Positions 1-5,981 are shown, counted from the first letter of the stretch. The stretch is 6,549 bases of DNA from Desulfurococcales archaeon (GCA_021163585.1 JAGGTW010000095.1:1-6549); one strand, 5' to 3'. Program-made: numbers and translations. Notes: generated by a model not told the origin, from the letters alone.

Positions 1-17
1 AGGTGAAGGAGAGGTGA
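1..17 (+). CDS. 3' end of an upstream gene (possibly iorA), truncated by the window start
   Basis: Reading from base 3, the codons give V-K-E-R followed by TGA at 15-17. That TGA overlaps the GTG at 14-16 as GTGA, the usual overlap between co-translated archaeal genes. Too little is visible to identify a protein from sequence. In archaea the alpha subunit gene iorA normally lies directly upstream of iorB, so iorA is the contextual guess. A second reading frame ends in TGA at 4-6 and could be the true one instead. Confidence 0.35.
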
Positions 18-634
18 GTTTAATGGAGAAGCCCAGTAAAAAGGTAACTAACATACTAATAGCATCAGTGGGAGGGCAGGGAGGCCTCACGCTCTCTAGG
101 GCAATAGCTATAGCTGCAGTCATGAAGGGATATTCAGTCAAGACCGGGGAATCCCTAGGTATGGCACAGAGGTTCGGTTCGGTAGTAAGTTACGTGAGGA
201 TAGGTGAGGGGGTCAGAGCACCTATTTTCGGAGTCGGTGATGCAGATTATCTAATAGGACTAGAGCTTACAGAGACTGTAAGGAACATGCAGTACCTGAG
301 GCAGGGTGGGTTGGCAGTAGTTTCAGATGAGCTTAAGCCACCATTAAGTGCGAGCCTAGGTTTGGCGAGATCCTTAAGCCGGGAAGAATTAATAGGTGCT
401 CTGAAAAACAACTTAAAGAACCTAGTGCTTGTTCCAGCGAAAGAACTGGCTATTAAGGCAGATAATCCGAGGGCGGCAAACATGGTGTTGCTGGGTGTGT
501 TTAATGAACTAACCAAGTTAATTGATGATGCATCGATTAAGGCAGCAATAATGATGTTATTACCTGGGCGCAGGGGAGGGTCTTCAGTTCAGGCGTTCGA
601 TCTCGGTAAGGAGTGGGTTAAGTCAATAAAGTAA
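14..634 (+). CDS. iorB: Indolepyruvate:ferredoxin oxidoreductase, beta subunit
   Basis: Beta subunit of the cytoplasmic enzyme that oxidatively decarboxylates arylpyruvates, made by transamination of aromatic amino acids, to aryl-acetyl-CoA with ferredoxin as electron acceptor. The 206 residues form one 2-oxoacid:ferredoxin oxidoreductase gamma-type domain. Visible signatures are the N-terminal glycine motif VGGQGG (residues 19-24) and the GMAQRFGSV segment (49-57, usually GMAQRGGSV), followed by a conserved-looking D/E-rich middle (SDEL, 104-107). Length is normal for the family. The thiamine-binding and FeS domains belong to IorA, presumably just upstream. Two starts are possible: GTG at 14, which overlaps the upstream TGA and has GGTGA at 2-6, or ATG at 23, preceded by GAGGTGA at 11-17. 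Both have good ribosome-binding sites. T5 at 635-639 directly after the stop may end the transcript. Confidence 0.9.
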   Translation: MSLMEKPSKKVTNILIASVGGQGGLTLSRAIAIAAVMKGYSVKTGESLGMAQRFGSVVSYVRIGEGVRAPIFGVGDADYLIGLELTETVRNMQYLRQGGLAVVSDELKPPLSASLGLARSLSREELIGALKNNLKNLVLVPAKELAIKADNPRAANMVLLGVFNELTKLIDDASIKAAIMMLLPGRRGGSSVQAFDLGKEWVKSIK

Positions 635-639
635 TTTTT
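635..639 (+). terminator. Candidate oligo-T terminator after iorB
   Basis: Five T residues follow the iorB TAA immediately. Archaeal RNA polymerase commonly terminates at such U-runs without a hairpin. The run is short, so read-through into the next plus-strand gene, 49 bp away, is possible. Confidence 0.3.
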
Positions 640-683
640 GAGCACTTTCACTGAAAAATTTCGAGTCAGGATAGGAGTTAAAT

Positions 684-1559
684 ATGAAGAAGCCTATAGC
701 GTTCGTGCCCGGCAGGTACTACGTAAGCTTGAGTACGAGCGGCACGTACTGTGAACTCAACTGCCCTTACTGCAAGGGGAAGTACCTTTCAGGTATGGAC
801 GATGTAACCGATCCGAGGATGCTTCGTAAGGTGCTGGAACTGCATTATGCGAGGGGTGCCAGAGGGTTTCTGTTGAGCGGCGGGTTCAACAAGGAAGGAT
901 ACATAATGATTTCGGAAGAGCACCTAAATACTGTCAAGGAGTTTAAGAGGCTTCATGATGACGTAGTTATATCAATTCACTCCGGCTTAATGCCTAAGGA
1001 GTTGCTGAATAAGGTATGGAGTGCTGGTGTTGATTTCATAGATTTTGAGGTTCCACCCAGTAACAAGTACTTGAAGTACTTGAAGAACCTGCGGAGGCAT
1101 AGTGTCAGCGATTACTTGGAGTTTGTAGAGGAGGCTATCAAGTACAGCAGGGACTTTATAGTGCCGCACATAGTCCTTCACTCGGTGGGTAGTACAATTA
1201 ATGACGAGCTAAGAGTAATTAGGGAATTAGGTGACCTTAAGTTAAGATTAATTGTCATGTTAATTGAGATTCGAGGACCTCAAGGAGTAGACAGCAGTGT
1301 GTTTGATGTTGACAGAATTAGGGAAGTTCTGAGGTACTCTAAGAAATTCTTTACGGAAGTAGCTTTAGGGTGCATGCGTCCAGTAGCTTTCAAGCTAAAA
1401 TATGATGAGACCGTGGTGCGGGAAGGGCTGGTGGACAGATTAGTTAACCCACGTAAGAACATTATACTTAAGTATAACTTACCTGTTGTTCGAGCGTGCT
1501 GCAGTATTAAGAAAGAGTACTTTAGGTTATTTCCAGTAGAGACGAAGGGTCAAAGCTAA
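684..1559 (+). CDS. lipS1: Radical SAM protein, probable lipoyl synthase component LipS1 (biotin-synthase-homolog family)
   Basis: Probably one half of the two-protein lipoyl synthase that inserts sulfur into a protein-bound octanoyl chain. The 291-residue protein opens with FVPGRYYVSLS and a radical SAM cluster motif CX3CX2C (Cys23, Cys27, Cys30). A GG motif follows at 65-68 (SGGF), the usual SAM-amino-group site. Only three other cysteines exist, Cys230 (GCMRP) and the pair Cys272-Cys273 near the C-terminus. They are natural ligands for a second FeS cluster that would donate sulfur. Known from the family: Thermococcus kodakarensis LipS1 and LipS2, formerly annotated as biotin synthases, each carry two [4Fe-4S] clusters; LipS2 works first at C8 and LipS1 then at C6. 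The ligase genes next door support this role. Which protein is 1 and which is 2 is my assignment and could be swapped. Start ATG has GGAG six bases upstream (674-677). Its stop lies one base from the stop of the convergent HAD gene. Confidence 0.72.
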   Translation: MKKPIAFVPGRYYVSLSTSGTYCELNCPYCKGKYLSGMDDVTDPRMLRKVLELHYARGARGFLLSGGFNKEGYIMISEEHLNTVKEFKRLHDDVVISIHSGLMPKELLNKVWSAGVDFIDFEVPPSNKYLKYLKNLRRHSVSDYLEFVEEAIKYSRDFIVPHIVLHSVGSTINDELRVIRELGDLKLRLIVMLIEIRGPQGVDSSVFDVDRIREVLRYSKKFFTEVALGCMRPVAFKLKYDETVVREGLVDRLVNPRKNIILKYNLPVVRACCSIKKEYFRLFPVETKGQS

Positions 1560-1560
1560 T

Positions 1561-2241
1561 TTAGCACAATCTACTTATTAGGTTCTTAAGCTCGGGCATA
1601 CTCCTGACCATGTACGTATTACTGACACCTACTGGTGGGGCTTCGCCTTTCCTTACATACAGTACGGGGTAGCCAACAACTCTAAAGGCTGATGAGTCCC
1701 AGTCGCTGTCTCCTACAAACATGAACTTGCTCAGCGCTACCGAGGTAATTTTCGAGATTTTTTTGAGAACATCATCTTTACGTAGGGGGTTAACTACTTC
1801 GACACCCCTAGGAACCAGGTAATCTCTCTCATCGAATACCAACTTATTCGCATAAACGAGCTCTATTCCCAACTTCTCAGCTACCATATTAGCCAGTATA
1901 TCGATCCCGCCACTAACTATTGCTACTGCTATGCCTAGGGACTTCACGTAGTGAACCAATTCCTCAGCATGATCTTCGATCTCGCATTCCCTGAAGGCCT
2001 CAACTATCTCACTGCGTCGAAGTCTGTTGCCTCTCGCCTGAAGTAATGCCTTTAGATCTCTCTCCATCCACTCACTATACGTTATAAGACCCTTCCTGAA
2101 CATTTCTGAGTCATTTCTCTCCTGAATTATCCTTATTGACCCGAATCTCTCATGGAGGTACCTCCAAGAAGATGAATGCTTAACTAGGACCCCATCTAAA
2201 TCAAATGCAAGTACTCCTATTTTGTTGCACTTTTTCTGCAA
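1561..2241 (-). CDS. HAD-superfamily phosphatase (phosphoserine-phosphatase-like, class IB)
   Basis: A soluble phosphatase of 226 residues with all four HAD motifs. Motif I is DLDGV (nucleophile Asp14, acid/base Asp16), motif II VSGG (Ser110), motif III a lysine in RKDD (Lys155), and motif IV GDSDWD (Asp178 and Asp182, Mg2+ ligands). A helical cap of roughly 80 residues sits between motifs I and II, as in SerB-like enzymes. The substrate cannot be read from the sequence; phosphoserine or another small phosphomonoester is possible. The gene is third in an lplA-lplB-HAD operon and overlaps the end of lplB by 25 bp. The start is TTG at 2241-2239; no ATG or GTG lies in frame before motif I, and a strong GGAGGAGGT lies nine bases upstream. 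A link to lipoate metabolism rests on position only. Confidence 0.78.
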   Translation of the reverse strand: MQKKCNKIGVLAFDLDGVLVKHSSSWRYLHERFGSIRIIQERNDSEMFRKGLITYSEWMERDLKALLQARGNRLRRSEIVEAFRECEIEDHAEELVHYVKSLGIAVAIVSGGIDILANMVAEKLGIELVYANKLVFDERDYLVPRGVEVVNPLRKDDVLKKISKITSVALSKFMFVGDSDWDSSAFRVVGYPVLYVRKGEAPPVGVSNTYMVRSMPELKNLISRLC

Positions 2242-2543
2242 GCCTTCATTACCTCCTCCAGGGCGCTGGTAAGTAGGTTCTGGAACCTATCCCTACTCAC
2301 GCCTGCGAGGACTACATTATTAACTAGTGTTTGCATATCCTCAATAAGTGAGGGGGTCACCTTCTTACCTGCTAAGTACTTCTCTATATTATCTACAGCC
2401 TCAGGAGGGTAGGCAAAGAAGTCGCCTGTAATTCTCGCATTTTTCACCACGCACTCCCCGTTGACTTCAACCTCAATACTTACGTATTTTCCACCTTTTT
2501 CTTTAATTACTTTAGCAGTTCTGAAGTACGTCACTTCCACCAC
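2217..2543 (-). CDS. lplB: Lipoate-protein ligase accessory (C-terminal) domain protein LplB
   Basis: The small partner that corresponds to the C-terminal domain of single-chain LplA. In split archaeal ligases, such as the Thermoplasma LplA/LplB pair, it is needed for activation of the fatty acid to the acyl-adenylate. The 108 residues contain the family-typical ITGDFF-x-YPPEA motif (residues 38-48) followed by a helix with IEKYLAGKK. Length is normal for a stand-alone LplB. The gene begins one base after the lplA TGA, and two GTG codons in tandem (2543-2541 and 2540-2538) can serve as start; the first is listed. The arrangement suggests translational coupling and roughly equal production with LplA. 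It overlaps the following HAD gene by 25 bp. Assignment is by motif and by adjacency to lplA. Confidence 0.85.
   Translation of the reverse strand: MVEVTYFRTAKVIKEKGGKYVSIEVEVNGECVVKNARITGDFFAYPPEAVDNIEKYLAGKKVTPSLIEDMQTLVNNVVLAGVSRDRFQNLLTSALEEVMKACRKSATK
2251..2259 (-). promoter_or_regulatory. Strong Shine-Dalgarno site for the HAD gene, inside lplB
   Basis: On the minus strand this reads GGAGGAGGT and ends nine bases before the TTG start at 2241. It lies within the 3' coding part of lplB, so the HAD gene is probably translated from the lplAB message. This site is the main reason for accepting a TTG start. Confidence 0.6.
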
Positions 2544-2544
2544 C

Positions 2545-3309
2545 TCAGGGCCTCATGTATGTCCAATCCTTAGATCTGTATTTCCATTCGAGCGATTTCG
2601 CCAGAGCTAACTCTGGCTCGCTGAGTTCGCTCTCAATTAACTCCGCGTTTAGGGCCTTCTCGAATCCCTTAATGAGGGCCTCAATAGCTTCTCTCTTACT
2701 TACCTTTCGTCCAAGGTACTCTGAAATAGTTGTGACCCTTTCTCTTATTGAGGAAATGCTTTTTTCTTTAAGTTTTATATTGGGTACTATAAGTGACTTT
2801 GCGAGAACATCTAAGTTGGTGTCATACATGAACGTGCCGTGCTGGAGTACGGCGCCTAGCCTCCTCAGCTGTGCCTGACCAGAGAATTTTCTGCCACCTA
2901 TAACAATGTCATTCAGAGGCCTGAACTCAGCTGGCGCACCGAGAATCCTAGCGGCCTCAACTACTCCACCTGCCAGGAACTTAAATGATTCTACGAGGTC
3001 TTCTGGTGCTAACTCAGCAGACACTATGATGGCATATGTTATTTCCCCGCTAGTGTCATGGTAGACTGCGCCACCACCAGTAGGTCTACGGACTACTACT
3101 ATGTTATTTTCTTTAATGAAGTTTAGATCTACGGATTTACTTACTGACTGAAAGTAACCTATCGTTACTGCTGGAGGATTAAATACGTACAGCCTTAGTG
3201 TGTCACTTATGAGGCCTGCGCCCCTTAGGATGAGCATTGCTTCGTCTAATGCCATGTTGTACTCAGCGGGCCCCTCATCGATTATTAGTCTTATGCGTCT
3301 CACATGCAC
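2545..3309 (-). CDS. lplA: Lipoate/octanoate-protein ligase, catalytic subunit (LplA large domain)
   Basis: Cytoplasmic ligase that adenylates octanoate or lipoate and transfers it to a lysine of an apo-acceptor protein. The 254 residues cover only the catalytic domain, against about 340 in single-chain bacterial LplA; the missing C-terminal domain is encoded by the next gene. Visible motifs are RRPTGGGAVYHD (74-85), the acyl-AMP binding loop, and NDIVIGGRKFSGQAQ (133-147), in which Lys141 is the expected catalytic lysine. HGTFMYD (157-163) follows. The BirA/LplA/LipB fold is shared with biotin ligase and LipB, but the RRP-GGGAVYHD and NDI-K-SGQA combination points to LplA. With LipS1/LipS2-like genes on both sides, it is best read as sLplA, supplying octanoylated acceptor for sulfur insertion. 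The start is GTG at 3309, or GTG at 3303 preceded by GGGTG; a leaderless message is possible from the TATA-like box at 3333-3344. Confidence 0.9.
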   Translation of the reverse strand: MHVRRIRLIIDEGPAEYNMALDEAMLILRGAGLISDTLRLYVFNPPAVTIGYFQSVSKSVDLNFIKENNIVVVRRPTGGGAVYHDTSGEITYAIIVSAELAPEDLVESFKFLAGGVVEAARILGAPAEFRPLNDIVIGGRKFSGQAQLRRLGAVLQHGTFMYDTNLDVLAKSLIVPNIKLKEKSISSIRERVTTISEYLGRKVSKREAIEALIKGFEKALNAELIESELSEPELALAKSLEWKYRSKDWTYMRP

Positions 3310-3332
3310 ACCCAGCCATTACTTTAACGCAG

Positions 3333-3344
3333 TAAATTAAATAA
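3333..3344. promoter_or_regulatory. Shared TATA-like element between divergent lplA and lipS2
   Basis: The 74-bp gap between the two divergent genes has one clearly AT-rich core. On the plus strand it contains TTAAATAA (3337-3344); on the minus strand it reads TTATTTAATTTA. Counting about 25 bases downstream puts the minus-strand start near 3309-3313, a leaderless or nearly leaderless lplA message, and the plus-strand start near 3366-3370, giving lipS2 a leader of about 15 bases. One element or two overlapping ones may serve both directions. No operator palindrome was found. Confidence 0.45.
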
Positions 3345-3383
3345 CTTCACATGTATAGTATCCCCTGAAGACAGCCTCCGCAG

Positions 3384-4349
3384 GTGGGTTATGAGGTGCG
3401 TGTGAGGGCATCTTTGGGGACTTTAATAGCTCTAGGGCTAGAGGGAGGTAGGGCTGACGTAACTCCTGAGATAGCTTACGTTATGCAGTACAGTGAGAGT
3501 GGCTGTGCTGGTAAGTGCGCGTTCTGTGCGCAATCGGCGAGTTCCCGCGCATCTAAGGAGCTTTTGTCACGTGTGGTGTGGCCTGAAGTAAGCTTAGATA
3601 CTCTGCTTAGGAGGCTCAGTAGCTCCAACTACCGCAGGGTGTGTATTCAGACAATAATTAAGAGTAGATTTATTGAGGAGGCCCATTACCTAGTCAGGAG
3701 CTTCGGTGAGTTAGGCATGAATGTTTCACTCTCAATAACGCCTGTGCCTGAGAGTGAATTAAGGCAGTTCGCCCGGGAAGGTGTGGACTATTTGGGTGTG
3801 GGACTCGATGCTGCGTCAAGAAGTTTAGCTGAGGCTTATGAGAGACCGTATACGTGGGACACATACTGGGACTTCATTAAGACGGGTGTTAAGGTGTTCG
3901 GTAAAGGAAGAGTAGTTACACATCTTATAGTCGGCTTAGGTGAGTCTCTTGAGGACATGCTATCTACTGTGGAGGAGTTGAAGAGCGTAGGGTCAGATAT
4001 CTCACTCTTCGCACTTACGCCACTAAAAGGTACTAAGGCGGGAGGATTGAGTCCTCCCTCTGTACGATATTACAGGCTAGTTCAGCTGGCTACGAAACTT
4101 ATAATGGATGGTCATAACTGGCGTGACTTCATAATTTACAGGGAAGGGAAGCCATACATCAATAAGTCAGTGCTAAGGCTCGACGCTGATGACCTGCTTG
4201 AGGCCGTAATCATTCGTGGGTGTCCCGGATGTAACAGGCCCTTCTATAATGAGGTACCGGGCAGGGAGCCATATAACTTCCCAGGTCGTGAGTACCTAAA
4301 TAAGTGGAAGGAGAAGGTTGCTGAGGAGTTGAGAGAGCTATTAATTTAG
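3384..4349 (+). CDS. lipS2: Radical SAM protein, probable lipoyl synthase component LipS2 (biotin-synthase-related family)
   Basis: Probable second component of the LipS1/LipS2 lipoyl synthase; the characterised LipS2 adds the first sulfur, at C8 of a protein-bound octanoyl chain. The 321-residue protein has the radical SAM motif CX3CX2C (Cys41, Cys45, Cys48, in GCAGKCAFCAQS). Next come Cys87 in RRVCIQT, a TIM-barrel with GVGLDAAS (138-145) and VGLGES (183-188), and a C-terminal CPGCNRPFYNE (280-290). The total is exactly six cysteines, so Cys87, Cys280 and Cys283 are the candidate ligands of an auxiliary cluster. Generic pipelines would call this 'biotin synthase', but true BioB has a different cysteine set, and the neighbours here are ligase genes, not bioA/D/F. 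Start is uncertain: GTG at 3384 lacks a clear Shine-Dalgarno, while GTG at 3396 or 3402 has GGTGG or GAGGTG upstream. The 1/2 numbering is provisional. Confidence 0.74.
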   Translation: MGYEVRVRASLGTLIALGLEGGRADVTPEIAYVMQYSESGCAGKCAFCAQSASSRASKELLSRVVWPEVSLDTLLRRLSSSNYRRVCIQTIIKSRFIEEAHYLVRSFGELGMNVSLSITPVPESELRQFAREGVDYLGVGLDAASRSLAEAYERPYTWDTYWDFIKTGVKVFGKGRVVTHLIVGLGESLEDMLSTVEELKSVGSDISLFALTPLKGTKAGGLSPPSVRYYRLVQLATKLIMDGHNWRDFIIYREGKPYINKSVLRLDADDLLEAVIIRGCPGCNRPFYNEVPGREPYNFPGREYLNKWKEKVAEELRELLI

Positions 4350-4352
4350 GAT

Positions 4353-4396
4353 GTAGTGCTTAAGAGCTACTCTGACCTACAGGTGTGTTAGCACCT
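4353..4396. terminator. Two small inverted repeats between convergent lipS2 and ribC
   Basis: The 61-bp gap between the two convergent stops carries two short stem candidates. One is at 4353-4370 (GTAG-T-GCT/AGC-TAC around TAAG) and one at 4381-4396 (AGGTG/CACCT around a six-base loop). They could mark a bidirectional termination zone, but no long T-run accompanies them. The stems are short enough to be chance. Confidence 0.25.
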
Positions 4397-4410
4397 AGTA
4401 AAGCTGTAAA

Positions 4411-4881
4411 TCACTGTCTAATAGGGCCTACGTCTGGATATCCCTGCCTTAATCCCATACCAGCATACTTTCTAAGTCCTTCCCCACCCTTAATGAGTAG
4501 CAGTACTAGGTTTCTGGCATGCTTCTTGGCCCTATCAATGGCTATTTTCCTCAGACTTTCACTTTCGTCTGCCTCATCTTCATGAACCGTCACATCTATT
4601 ACGTGCTTTAGGGTCTCTAGCTGAACCAGCTGAAGTGCCATACTAGCTACAACGTATGAGAGCTTATCAGTTAATGTTTTTCCAACCCACCCCAGAGTTA
4701 TTACTGCCTCACAACCGTGTTCAACGAGCAACTTTTTGGCGGCGACAGGCACGTCCTTGATTCCGGGAACAGTATATCTGATTATTTTTGCGTTAGGCAG
4801 CTCCTCCTTGATTATGGATTCAGCTATTGAGCCCATATCAACACGGGCAAAGGTTGTATCGACAATACCTACCTTGATCAT
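4411..4881 (-). CDS. ribC: Riboflavin synthase, archaeal type
   Basis: Condenses two molecules of 6,7-dimethyl-8-ribityllumazine to riboflavin in the cytoplasm, the last step of vitamin B2 synthesis. The 156 residues match the archaeal family, which is unrelated to bacterial RibE and derived from lumazine synthase. Visible signatures are the N-terminal KVGIVDTTFARVDMGSIA (3-20), TVPGIKDVPVA (37-47), the near-diagnostic VTVHEDEAD (97-105) and the C-terminal GLRQGYPDVGPIRQ (143-156). Length is standard. ATG at 4881 overlaps the TGA of the upstream aminopeptidase as ATGA, with GGAGGA (4891-4896) nine bases before the start. The two genes are therefore almost certainly one transcript. Compared with my memory of the Methanocaldococcus enzyme, the stretch after LGWVGK (64-69) has SYVVAS where the methanogen has CAHEAS. 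Confidence 0.93.
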   Translation of the reverse strand: MIKVGIVDTTFARVDMGSIAESIIKEELPNAKIIRYTVPGIKDVPVAAKKLLVEHGCEAVITLGWVGKTLTDKLSYVVASMALQLVQLETLKHVIDVTVHEDEADESESLRKIAIDRAKKHARNLVLLLIKGGEGLRKYAGMGLRQGYPDVGPIRQ

Positions 4882-5981
4882 CCCAGCACTTCCTCCAAGA
4901 ACCTACCGTTCTCATATATTAAGTCACCGTCGGCGTAGACCTTCCCGTCTTTTTTCATGTCCTTGATCATGTCCCAGTGTATTGCTGAGGTGTTTTTACC
5001 GCCTGTGGACGGGTATGAAGCGCCTAGAGCCATGTGGATCGTGCCACCTATTTTTTCATCAAATAATATCTCCTTAGTGAACCTACCTATATCGTAGTTC
5101 AGTCCGAATGCTACTTCACCTAATCTTCTAGCCCCTTCATCCACTTCAAGAATCTTCCTGAGGAATTCCTCTCCTTTAGCGGCATTTGCCTCAACTACTT
5201 TCCCCCTCTTAAAAACGAGCCTCACTCCCTCAACCTCCACACCACTCCATATGGCCGGGTAAGTAAATACTATATGACCCTCCGTACAGTCCTCGTGGGG
5301 TCCCGTAAAGACTTCACCTCCGGGCATGTTCTTTTTCCCGTCATCGTTGATCCAGATTCTACCGTCAACCTTCACGAGTATGTCAGTATCTTCAGACATG
5401 AAACGTAATTCAGACACTTTATTCAGGAAGTTAACGATCTTCTGCTGCCACACCCTCTGCTGGACCCATGACCTCACAGGATCGTCACTATATAGCTTAA
5501 GCGACTTAAATACGAACTCGCTGTACTCGAGGGGTGACATGCCAGCTTCTTGGGCAAGTGAGTTTGTTGGGTATGCGGTCACTACCCAGCGAAGTGAGCC
5601 TTCAGCGTCTCTCCTCATAAAGACTTCAGTAAGTTTTTTCAGGGCCCGACGCCTCAACCCTATCTTCTCGGGATCGACATCAATTAGTGGTTTAGTGTGG
5701 ATTGGTGATAGTATACTTATTCTGACATCGATATTCTCAGCAATAAAGACGTCTATTTTTGATTCATGCCTGAGCAGATCCTCTGGGGCGTATTTGTAGA
5801 AGATCTCACTCAGGATGTCATCACGTAGGCTGAAGATAGGATAGGCACTCTTAGATACTATAACTTTCCACAACTCCCTAACTAGTGGAAGAGCCTCGAT
5901 AGAAGCACTGACCAGAACTTCATCACCCTTACGTACCTCAGTACAGTAGTCGGCTATTAATTTAGCAAACTTATACAACAT
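4878..5981 (-). CDS. M29-family thermophilic metallo-aminopeptidase (AmpS/AmpT type)
   Basis: Cytoplasmic dizinc/dicobalt aminopeptidase that removes N-terminal residues from peptides. The 367 residues are slightly shorter than the roughly 400 of Thermus and Staphylococcus members. All expected metal and catalytic residues can be placed: Glu223 in MPGGEVFTGP (219-228), Glu289 in GEVAFGLN (288-295), His316 and Tyr323 in HMALGASYP (316-324), and His335 plus Asp337 in SAIHWDM (332-338). The AKGEE motif lies at 268-272. The N-terminal half is the variable M29 domain. ATG at 5981 has no clear Shine-Dalgarno (GGGTCACACA precedes it), which fits a leaderless or short-leader message from an AT-rich box at 6011-6020. 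Its stop overlaps ribC. Together with iorB and the glutamate dehydrogenase gene, it suggests peptide use for energy, though housekeeping peptide turnover is equally possible. Confidence 0.93.
   Translation of the reverse strand: MLYKFAKLIADYCTEVRKGDEVLVSASIEALPLVRELWKVIVSKSAYPIFSLRDDILSEIFYKYAPEDLLRHESKIDVFIAENIDVRISILSPIHTKPLIDVDPEKIGLRRRALKKLTEVFMRRDAEGSLRWVVTAYPTNSLAQEAGMSPLEYSEFVFKSLKLYSDDPVRSWVQQRVWQQKIVNFLNKVSELRFMSEDTDILVKVDGRIWINDDGKKNMPGGEVFTGPHEDCTEGHIVFTYPAIWSGVEVEGVRLVFKRGKVVEANAAKGEEFLRKILEVDEGARRLGEVAFGLNYDIGRFTKEILFDEKIGGTIHMALGASYPSTGGKNTSAIHWDMIKDMKKDGKVYADGDLIYENGRFLEEVLG

Noticed and set aside
1065..1082. Tandem 9-base repeat AAGTACTTG x2 within lipS1
   Set aside because: It lies in frame and encodes KYLKYL in a predicted helix. 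Two copies only, so most simply coding sequence rather than a regulatory or mobile repeat.
684..1559. Classical lipoyl synthase LipA
   Set aside because: LipA carries an N-terminal CX4CX5C auxiliary motif before the radical SAM motif and a C-terminal RSSYHA-like end. Neither is present; this protein has its radical SAM motif at residue 23 and late cysteines instead.
2545..3309. Biotin-protein ligase (BirA) or octanoyltransferase LipB
   Set aside because: Same fold, but RRPTGGGAVYHD with NDI and KFSGQAQ is the LplA pattern, and an LplB partner follows directly.
3384..4349. Biotin synthase (BioB) annotation for the longer radical SAM protein
   Set aside because: It has the CX3CX2C motif, but the other cysteines (87, 280, 283, with CPGCNRPFYNE at the C-terminus) do not match BioB's three [2Fe-2S] cysteines, and no other biotin genes are nearby. 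The ligase neighbours point to lipoate.
5326..5799. 157-codon plus-strand open frame inside the aminopeptidase gene
   Set aside because: It is antisense to a well-supported M29 enzyme, gives a low-complexity Ser/Leu-rich product, and has no recognisable motif. The same reasoning removes the antisense frames at 247-516, 987-1181, 1280-1462, 2555-2878, 4385-4585 and 4736-4966.
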